DNA from: Lactuca virosa
Taxonomy: Eukaryota; Streptophyta; Magnoliopsida; Asterales; Asteraceae
Assembly (NCBI GenBank): GCA_928212115.1
Contig: CAKMRJ010005412.1
Span: forward strand, 251,397,929 to 251,461,928
Direction of reading: 5' to 3'
DNA length: 64,000 nucleotides
Part shown: piece by piece, positions 55,448 through 64,000 of the stretch
How positions within the stretch are numbered: position 1 is the stretch's first letter
How the letters are laid out: each line of letters starts with the position of its first letter
Notes under the pieces: model-generated
The model's database searches: none
Told to the model about the DNA's origin: nothing
Seen by the model: only the letters and a program-made list of their open reading frames with translations
Program-made: the position numbers and the translations under genes

Positions 55448-58400
55448 GTATCTCACTTGGATAAGTCTAATAACTATAATTGCAAGTATAACTTCAAAAA
55501 ATGACTAGCAAATTGTAGCTACCAAAAGTCGTTGTCGAACTCTGACTTAGTCAGTAACGTGTCCTTAGATAAGTGATCAAATATTCCTCCGTTCCATGGA
55601 TTATAATCAATCTCTCTGTCCAAGATTTGTTTCCCGATTTCTGATTTATGATGACTGATATCAGACTACTAATTGAACACATCAATTCAGTCCAGGCTTG
55701 GCTAAGCGCTTTAGATGTCATCATCAAATCATCGAGGGGCCCACATATATCGCTTTTTCCCGTTAGGGAAAAAGGAACGGATAAACTTCGACTTATATGC
55801 TTGTACTATTCACTCATCAAATCATGCACAACAATACGTTTTATTATCAATGCACAACTGACTCGTAAACAACAACTCATATATCTCCGTTTCAAGAATA
55901 TAAGATATTATCGTCTCAAAATTACTCGTGATAAAATCCATGAAGTAATTCTCTGAGCGTGGGTTAATCCAATACTCAAATCTCCATTTCAAAAGTACTC
56001 ATGAATACTGCAACAAACCATTGCTATGTATAACCCCTTAGAGAATCTACATTCTGATTCATGACAGTCTTAATTCGCTACTTACTTCCAAATGTATGAT
56101 CGGTTGTGGATGTTTGAATAATCCAATTATTCGGGAAGTAATACATGTGAAATGAAACACAATAATAACCTAATTAACTATGGTCTCAAAACTATTGAAT
56201 ATAAATAAAAAATTTATTATTTAATCACCATATTAATTAGACTTTATTAATTGTATCATGTTTCAATTAATCAACTAAATACTTGAATCAAACATTAGTC
56301 ATGTCATGTTCTAAACATGCATACTATGTTTCTCTACGGTCCTTCCTTTGTGAACAGATCAATTGGACATAAATCCAATGATGCTTATATCACAATTCTA
56401 AATCCTTATTACAAGTGTAAGAATTCCAAATTCTTGTCACCGCTAAATGTGTTAGAGTCTAACCTTGCATGCAATATCCTTTTATGATGACGTGACCTGA
56501 AAGTCACAAAGACTTTGCCGACGATGTCACAAAGTTCTCCATTGAAACTTTGTTACTTAAAACAATTTCATGGTAATGAAGTATCAAATTCAAGGTAACT
56601 CCTTGAACACCTTCCTTGCATTAAGGTTTCTAACTCATATGTAGATTTCAATAACCAACTCCCATTATTGAAACATTTCCATATTCCCATATGACTATCA
56701 ATTCTGATCAAGAATTATCCTAATATGAAACATGTCAATATGGTCCGTCGAAATATTACTATACTTCCAACTGTCCACAAGCAACCAATCTTCAGCGAAC
56801 CACAGATTGTTCTTGACAATTATTTAAAAACTTTATTCATATCTTGTTCTAGTCCTTTTTCTCTCTCAATGCCCTAGGCATTTGAAAAATCAGACCAAGC
56901 GAATATTATAACATATGTAATCAATCCCATATCTGAAGCATATGGGATTCGACACATAATGTCTTACATAAAGACATGATACTTGATCAGTCTCTTGCTA
57001 TAGTATTTCCATATATCGAATTTCGTATGTTGAATCACTTCAACACGATATTCATATATGTTCATGACTAAGTTCCATTAAAATCCTTCAATCTAAACTT
57101 TTAGATTTGAAATGAAGTATGAGTGCCATCTCCCCTAAATCCTTTTATAGCAAAACAATTCCCAAACTTTGAAAATTTGAAATATTTGTTTCCTACAACT
57201 AGTATTGCCAACCTGTAATACTTAGCGTAACAATTCTGCTCCCACTACTCTTGCCAGCATAACAATTATGCTTCTATTTGCATAACAATTATGCTCTCAC
57301 TAGCTTTGACATGTATCTAGAAATCAACTGGACTTCTAGAAATCAATACTATTGACTTTCTTTTTAAAGTGCAGATTTCTGATACGTGATGCTTTGATAA
57401 GTCTTCATCTAGACTTCTCAAGCTTATACACCTTTCATTAGATAGCATATGTGTGTGTTTAAACCCATTCATAACTTACAACAATAAGTCATGAACGTTC
57501 AAACTATTTCTTGCCATTTCTCACAATTCGAACTATGAAAAGGGATGTCGTAATCATATACGAAATTGAGAACACAATTATCACAAATACTAATCAGAAT
57601 GATATTTATCAAATCTTTAAAATCTACTAGCAAAAGTGCTTCCTCATATTCATTTTCATGAATTAGAGCGAAACCTTTTGCCACCTAGATTTTATGGTGT
57701 ATGTGTTCCCATCCATGTGAATTTGTTACTTCCAACCTATAATCCTAAGATATGGTTGAGGACAAAACCCCAAAATCAAATTTTGTTTTCCTTTCATGGA
57801 CTGAACTTTTCTTATTCTTAATTCCTCGCCTTCTGGCAGCACAAGGTCCTACCATTGCTTCCAAGTTGTTAAGCAGCTCATCCATATTGATCAATGTACT
57901 ATCACTGACTAACATGCTCTGCCTTTTGCAGTCAAATGAGAACCATAGAACTCATAAGCATTGCCAACTCAACTGGAAGGTGCACGGAAACAAGAATGTG
58001 TCAACTTAACACGATAGGTTACCAACTTCAGGTCGTGTGCTAGTGATAACTAAAAGGTTTATCCTTGATTGACTCTTGAAACTCTTCAAGATCAATAAGA
58101 CTCCCACTGACTTCTTGAGATATAAGTTTCTCTGTTAAGGAACATTTCTTGACAAGCTAAAACAAATATTCAAAAGTTAGTGTGAATTCTCGACAAGAAA
58201 ACATCTCATGGAATTGGTCTTAGTTTATCTTTGTTTTAACCAATACATCACAACTACCAGTTTCAAATGTGCTAGAGCAAGAAAACATTTCTACTCCACA
58301 TTTCATGAGGTGTTATAAACCAACTTAGTTTGAGATGGGATTCGTATTTACTAGAGTGTGACTCAAAAATTGATTTGATACGAAATATGAATCATCTCTC

Positions 58401-59317
58401 GATTAAACCATTTCAATAATATTTGATTCCTCTTCTTCGTTGAAACAATTTTACCAAGATTGCTTTAGAGGATCAATTGTGACATGGTTCCATAATCATT
58501 AAGATGATCATAAAACATAATACTAAAGTACTCTCCTTTCCTTTCAGATTGGAGAAACCTTTATCTTTCTGCATTATAGATTCTTCATATTCGTTCTACC
58601 ATTCTTTGAAACCTTTCAAAGAATCAAAATTACATTTAATCTTATAAGTATAACCATATTTACGAACCATCAGTAAATCATGACGAATGGACTTATTGTT
58701 CTTTGTGGTGGATCTAAATATTCCACATTAATGTGTACTAGATCCATTAGTCCTTCACTTTGACTCACATAAACATATGATCAAGGAATTAGTCTTAATC
58801 TTCCAAAGATCAAGATTCTCATACATCACACAATTCAAATTGTATGACTCTAAGTTTCTATCCAACTGAAACTTGGGTGATGAGAATTCCTTTTCACTTG
58901 GTTGATTATGACATTTCCACAAATGACACAACTAAGAATCAAATCCACATTTAACATTGCTAATAATAGAAATATAACCACCAATTTTCATAAATGCCAT
59001 TGCAAGGATATATAAGGTAAATAAATCAAAAATTCATTTTTGTTTGTTATAAGCAGAAAATTTTTGTCCTTACAATGCAAATATACGAAAACTGTGTTTC
59101 TACATATTTCCTAAGCAATCTATTAATCTATCATAACTCCTAAGCAGCAGCTTCAAATTCTGATCATCGAACCATGTGATCAAAATCCATCTCTCACGAT
59201 CAGAATTAGCTTTCTCTTCTTAAGCTTCCTTCTTTCTCTTAGATCCTGCAAAACATCAAAATATGATTATCACATCATGTATTAAGAATATATGAATAGG
59301 AACTTAATAAAGTAGAG
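55448..59317 (-). other. Decayed Co2 interior
   Basis: No open pol. Fragments around 58430-58750 (minus) give the same integrase relic as Co1 (KYGYTYK..., then the 'gattatggaaccatgtcaca' context). Large parts align with Co1 in reverse. Confidence 0.6.
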
Positions 59318-60094
59318 TTAGATGGTGGATGTACCTGAAGTAGAGTCATACAACTTGACTTTACTATCTCTGCAATCTTTAAGGTAGACAGGGCAGCTTC
59401 GCATCCAATGTCCCTTCAATTGGTAATAGAAACATATGGACTCTTCAGGAATGGCACATGGAACTATCTCAGAATTAGCCTTTCTTTTTACCATATGGTC
59501 AAACGGTTTGACTTTGGCCAATCCATTTCCATTGGGAGGAGAAACCTTTTCTGTACTACCAATGTTGCTATTGTCCATGGAGTTTTGGGAGACAGATCCT
59601 TCAAGCATATTTGCTTGACCAGTGCACTTGAGCATTTCTGCTTCAGCAACAATTAGCAAATATGTTAGATCAATTAGGGTCACGTCGTGGTCAGTCATAT
59701 AGTAGTACTTAATGAACTGACTATATGACTCAGGAAGCGAGTGAAGAACCAAGTCAACAGCCAACTCCTTTGGGAAAACGACACCCAATATTCCCAATAT
59801 GTCAATGTGTGACTTCATTTTTAGAACATTTCCACACACAAAATTTCCATCTAGGTGTTTGCATGCCAACAGGGCTTGAGTAACCTTGAACTTTTCAAGT
59901 TGAAGAAAACGTGGGTCGGGGAGAATCACTGGAGGGGGTGGAGGAAGAGTTGGAGAAGCATGATTTCCAGTTCCACCATTTGAAGAAGGGAACATTCTTT
60001 CACCTTGATCAACTTGTGGAAGATCATCTTCATATTGAGAAGGAAAACCATTTCCAAAAGGATGAAGAAGACCATTGTTGTCAAAACTTGACAT
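59318..60094 (-). CDS. Copia gag of Co2 (open frame)
   Basis: 258 residues, MSSFDNNGLLHPFGNGF. It has a Pro-rich segment (TLPPPPPVILPDP), the gag helical core (LHSLPESYSQFIKYYYMTDH) and a zinc knuckle that reads CFYYQLKGHWMRSC, with Tyr in place of the second Cys. The start is the ATG 1.4 kb downstream of the 5' LTR, as in Co1. Its domain order follows the usual Copia gag. The knuckle defect suggests loss of RNA binding, but the frame is uninterrupted. Confidence 0.8.
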   Translation of the reverse strand: MSSFDNNGLLHPFGNGFPSQYEDDLPQVDQGERMFPSSNGGTGNHASPTLPPPPPVILPDPRFLQLEKFKVTQALLACKHLDGNFVCGNVLKMKSHIDILGILGVVFPKELAVDLVLHSLPESYSQFIKYYYMTDHDVTLIDLTYLLIVAEAEMLKCTGQANMLEGSVSQNSMDNSNIGSTEKVSPPNGNGLAKVKPFDHMVKRKANSEIVPCAIPEESICFYYQLKGHWMRSCPVYLKDCRDSKVKLYDSTSGTSTI

Positions 60095-61489
60095 CTATAA
60101 AGGGAGAAAGGAAAATTCAAGTTAGTAGATTTTTTAATCCTTAATTGTTAACCCAAAATTTAAATTAAGGCTAGGATTCGAATTCTGAAGAGGGATGTTG
60201 TAATCCAATTCGAATCTATTTTAGGTAGGTAAGCATTTACCAGTTTCAATCTAACGAAACTCCTAGATCTTTGAGATTCATTGAACTATTCCATGACATG
60301 GTTAATCTCGATTATGCTCTCACTTTTGTGAGTGGGATGCCGAGGATCACAAACGAGATGTGAATAACCATGCCAATTAGCTTGGTACTCTCGATGTCAT
60401 TTATCATCTGAAATTAACGTGCCGGTTAACCACACGCGCTCCATTAATTCAATGATAATTTACGAGACACCCATTGCCAACAATATTAGTCTCATATTAG
60501 TGTGCCGGTTAACCACACACGTTCCACTAATGACCAATAAGGTGCAATGTGCAATTTCATGGGTTAGCATCAAATTCACATTTTTCCTAAAGTAACTAAG
60601 AGTGGGATTTTAGAAAATGGTTTAGTTACTTTATCATTATACTTTTAATGAGGATTAAGTGTCATGTCGAACCCGTTCGGCTAACAACCTTCCACCATAC
60701 AAGAGAGTGGTGGGTAAGAATGGATACCCAATGACGGTCATTTTATAGGCCGTTTCCTTAAACTCCCCTTATAGTATGGCTTCGTGAATGAGGCGTACTA
60801 GCGATTCGACTGACTCGTCTTATACATATAGTAAATATTAAACTTTTAATGTTACATATAGTATATGGTTTTTAAACATTTTAAAATACTAAGGGTTTAA
60901 TCTTTTAATAAATTAAACTTTTAATTTAATTAAATTTAAACCACATATGGATTTATAAAATCCATAAGGATATATTTTAGGGTTTCTCATTTTAAATTTC
61001 CAAAATTAAACCTTTTAATTTTAAATTTCAAACAACCCAAAAATATTAATTATTTAATCCAACTAATAATTATCTAGTAGCCAATTATGTATATATTAAT
61101 ATTCTTTAATTAATCAATTAATTAAATCATTAACCATATCCATAAGGATAATCACAATCAAATAAATCATCATTATCTAATTCATAATTATCTCCTAACA
61201 TTTAGGTTTTTATTGAATTATCTTATATTACCAAAAAATCAGAATATGGCATAATAAATAAAAGATAATTACCAAATATTAGCCTAGTAAATCAAGTTAG
61301 GCAAGAAAATCCGAGATAAGCATCAGACGCACCAACTCGACGAGTTGGGGGACCAAACTCGACGAGTTTATGCAACTCGTCGAGTTCTAAGAACAACTCG
61401 ACGATTTCATTAAAGAGAATGTTGATTATGTTCCATTCTCCCTTGAACAATTCTCAATTGCATCATATTCAATAGAAAACTAATCCTAG
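60095..61489 (-). other. Co2 leader region
   Basis: Non-coding leader between primer site and gag. It contains a cluster of CTCGACGAG-type palindromes (61335-61400) near the primer site and two inverted GGTTAACC motifs (60420, 60500). Confidence 0.7.
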
Positions 61490-61500
61490 GCTCTGATACC
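61490..61500 (-). other. tRNA-Met primer site of Co2
   Basis: GGTATCAGAGC on the minus strand, two bases from the 5' LTR. Confidence 0.8.
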
Positions 61501-61502
61501 GC

Positions 61503-62365
61503 TGATGGGTTTTGAGCATAACATCATATGCTATTTGTGCATGCAACCCTAAATTGATTGGATCTAAGTTTTCTCTAATTGAACATGTAAACTATGAACA
61601 CAAAGTATAAACCCTAGATCCCTAGTGTATAATCAAAATTCACATAGTAAAGGGTTATGAAATATACCTTTAAGATTGTTATTGTAAACAATCTTGATTC
61701 CTTGCTTGAAAGACCTTCGGTAGCAAGCGCCACAAGTGTCGCGCCTCTAATGGTTCACAAACAAACTCAAACAACCAAGGAATACTATATAGAGAGAGGA
61801 GTAGATCAAAATTTTGGCCAAGGCACTTAGAATGAAGGGTTAGGCCGAAATTTAACCCTAAGGAGGGTTTATATAGGTGTTAGAAAGGTATTGGATAAGG
61901 CAGGTGTATCCAAGATAACCCTAATCCCTTAACTTCCTCTCTAAGGCATCCAAGGCACCCTTAGATCCCAAGGAAACCCTAGGAGCATCTAGATTTCGTT
62001 GCCCCTACTATTGGGAGGTTCTAGGAATTTCCCAATGCTCAACTATTGAACATTATCACCTTTAGTCCCTTTAGTTTTAATTAATTCCTTTAATCCCAAA
62101 ATTAATTCCAAATTAATTTCTTATTAAATATTAATTAAACAATATGATTTCTAATTAATATATTATTTCCATAATACATTAATAAATCATTTATTTTGAT
62201 TTCTAATTAATTTATTAACCAAGAAATAAATTAATAACTCATTATTCTCTCTCTATTAGTTATCCTATTCAATTGCCAGGTTTGAAGGCAACCCAAAAGG
62301 ATTGTGCTACCATTAATTCAAGTTTATACCAATTATAGTTATGGGCTTAGACACCTAATCCAACA
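61503..62365 (-). repeat. 5' LTR of Co2
   Basis: 863 bp; TATATAAA box near 61869-61876 on the minus strand. Confidence 0.9.
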
Positions 62366-62370
62366 GTACT

Positions 62371-63225
62371 TGCCCTTAAGATTTGGCGCCATTATCTCTA
62401 TGGTGTCCGTTGTACCATCTACATGGACCATAAGAGCCTGAGGTACCTTATGGATCAGCCCAACCTGAATATGGGGCAAAGAAGATGGCTGGATGTAGTG
62501 AAGGACTACAATTATGAGATTTTGTATCATCCAGAAAAGGCCAATGTGGCGTCCGATGCCATGAGTCGCTGCGTAGCGAGTGCCCCGATATGAGATGAAT
62601 GTATGAGGATGACAGTGATGAATCCGGTTTTAGATGTCATCAAGGAGGCACAAGCGGAGGCAATAAAAGAAGAAAACCGTAAGAGTGAGCGGGTGATTGG
62701 GCAGATTTAGGCTTTTGATATTGACAGTAGAGGGCTTTTGACTCTTCGTGGGCGAGTATGGGTGTCATATTCGGGTGGAGCCCGATAGATTTTGATGGAG
62801 GAGGCCCATAAGTCGAGGTTTTCTATCCACCCAGGGGCCATCAAGATGTATCTCGATCTGAAGCATAATTATTGGTGGCCTTGTATGAAGAGAGATGTGA
62901 CATGATTTGTAGAGAGATGGCTGACCTGTTGAAAGGCCAAGGCGGAGCACCAGCGTCCTTATGGAAAGTTGCAGCCGCTGGAGGTTCCCCTATGGAAGTG
63001 GGAATAGATTTCTATGGATTTCATTACCAAATTATCGAGGACTGCGAGGGGTGTGGATACTATCTGGGTGATAGTGGACTGGTTAACAAAGAGTGCTCAC
63101 TTCTTGGCTATAAGTGAGAACTCTTCCTTAGAGAAGTTGGCGGAGATATATGTTTGAGAGGTGGTGGCTTGGCACGGGGTGCCGACATCTATTGTGTTCG
63201 ACCGAGATGTGCGCTTTACTTCCAA
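62371..63225 (+). pseudogene. G3 RNase H end and integrase
   Basis: LKIWRHYLYGVRCTIYMDHK continues the RNase H exactly where Co2 cut it. KANVASDAMSR ends it. The integrase follows: FSIHPGAIKMYLDLKHNYWW (zinc-binding His region), TARGVDTIWVIVDWLTKSAHF and GVPTSIVFDRDVRFTSKF, where it stops at the junction with an LTR of another family. At least four stops. The rest of integrase, chromodomain and 3' LTR are missing. Confidence 0.88.
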
Positions 63226-64000
63226 ATTCACGGCCATAAAAGACCGGTTTGTTTATGTTTTGTTTTATAAAATCAAAGTAATCCTTTGATTAAAAGAGTT
63301 GCGGAATTCGTTCCCAAAACAAAATATGATAAAATTTATCAAAACATTTCTCAAAGAGAATGTATTTTCATTAAATAATAAAACCTCGGGATGTCATGTT
63401 CCGATACAGACCAAAAGCATAAACAGTACAATTCGACCTTACATCAGTTATTTACAACTACTGGTCTATTATCCAAAATCTCTCGTCAAGTCCGCCAACT
63501 TATACTCTTGTTCCATTACCTGTAATACAAAGGAAATTGAGTGGGTCAGGCTTGGGAGCCTGGTGAGAAAATAGGGTTTCCAACCCACAATAAGTAAATT
63601 TATTAAGTTTAAACATCAAACAACTAACCAAATTTTCCCATCCCCATTATCTTCTTTATTCTTAAAGATCTTAATAATCATATGTCCTCCATTCATTCAC
63701 TCCTAAAATGAGATTACTTGTTCCCGTATTCCTCACTTCACGTCCCTAAAGTATCTATTTAAAAGGGACCTAGTCTAAGGATTTTTCAATGGGGCGACAA
63801 CACCGCTTCGGGGTTTCCTTAGCAATCTATGTCAATTAGGACAACCATCAGAGTGACAACATTGCTTTCCCCAACAATTTATGTCGAATAGACAACCAAA
63901 TGGGTGACAACATTGCTTTCCTCTGCAAAATATGTCAAATAGGCACGAAGTACATCGTCGCCAGGGTTTATACAACAGACACTAATTCTATAGCTACCAA
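63226..64000 (-). repeat. Family G1 LTR, reversed and truncated
   Basis: The reverse complement matches 2700-3310 of the LTR at 841-3323, including the 'tgtgggttg...ctcaccagg' segment and 'gggaacaaattccgcaa'. It lacks the last ~12 bases of the LTR at the junction with G3, so it joined by end-loss and not by clean insertion. Continues past the window. Confidence 0.7.

Larger units (their letters stand above)
54599..62365 (-). mobile_element. Copia-type element Co2, minus strand, nested in G3
   Basis: LTRs at 61503-62365 (5', 863 bp) and 54599-55447 (3', 849 bp), TGTTGGATTAGGTG...CCCATCA on the minus strand. The target duplication GTATT is at 54594-54598 against GTACT at 62366-62370 (one change). 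The primer-site complement is at 61490-61500 and the polypurine tract at 55448-55465. LTRs differ more than in Co1, so this is an older insertion. The gag is readable and pol decayed. Confidence 0.93.

Overview
This is a gene-poor, repeat-dense stretch of a plant nuclear genome. Nested LTR retrotransposons, MITE-like elements and an integrated plant pararetrovirus (Caulimoviridae-type) cluster fill nearly all of it. I infer a lettuce-like Asteraceae (Cichorieae) source, because the short palindrome CTCGGCGAG is packed into several elements and I associate that motif with Lactuca repeats. No intact host gene, tRNA or rRNA is visible. One plant protein fragment lies at 12501-13280 on the minus strand.

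Layout. 1-3323 is the 3' end of a Gypsy-type element with its 3' LTR. 3324-12500 is mostly TE debris: a MITE with a triplicated end, two Gypsy LTR fragments on the minus strand, a Tourist-like MITE, a long inverted-repeat element and TA microsatellites. 13268-43591 is the pararetrovirus cluster, split by a 15.7-kb Gypsy element (24530-40207, TSD atacc). That element is itself split by a 7.7-kb Copia element (28265-35961, TSD atcct). 43592-49130 holds simple repeats, a long-TIR element sitting inside (TA)n and another MITE. 49131-63225 is a composite Gypsy element, interrupted by a second Copia element of the same family on the minus strand (54599-62365). 63226-64000 is an LTR of the same family as the one at 841-3323, reversed.

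The notable content is the viral cluster. Two kinds of unit share a long leader: a uORF spanning the tRNA-Met primer site, a histidine-rich small ORF and a hairpin. Unit P (13268-17491, minus strand) carries movement protein, a small coiled-coil ORF and protease-reverse transcriptase-RNase H. It lacks the coat protein and keeps only the first codons of the transactivator. Unit C (copies at 17492-22634 and 23110-43591, plus strand) carries two small ORFs, coat protein and transactivator/viroplasmin. It keeps only stubs of the movement protein and RNase H. The two deletions are complementary, as if one monopartite genome had split into a two-component system. P-type and C-type promoters share an as-1-like element and a TTGCAATC-N4-GATTGCAA palindrome, but differ between them. 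All viral copies carry nonsense or frameshift lesions in at least one gene.

Both Copia copies share the same decayed pol, yet one has almost identical LTRs, so the family has probably been mobilised in trans. All functional statements are homology by eye; no database search was run.
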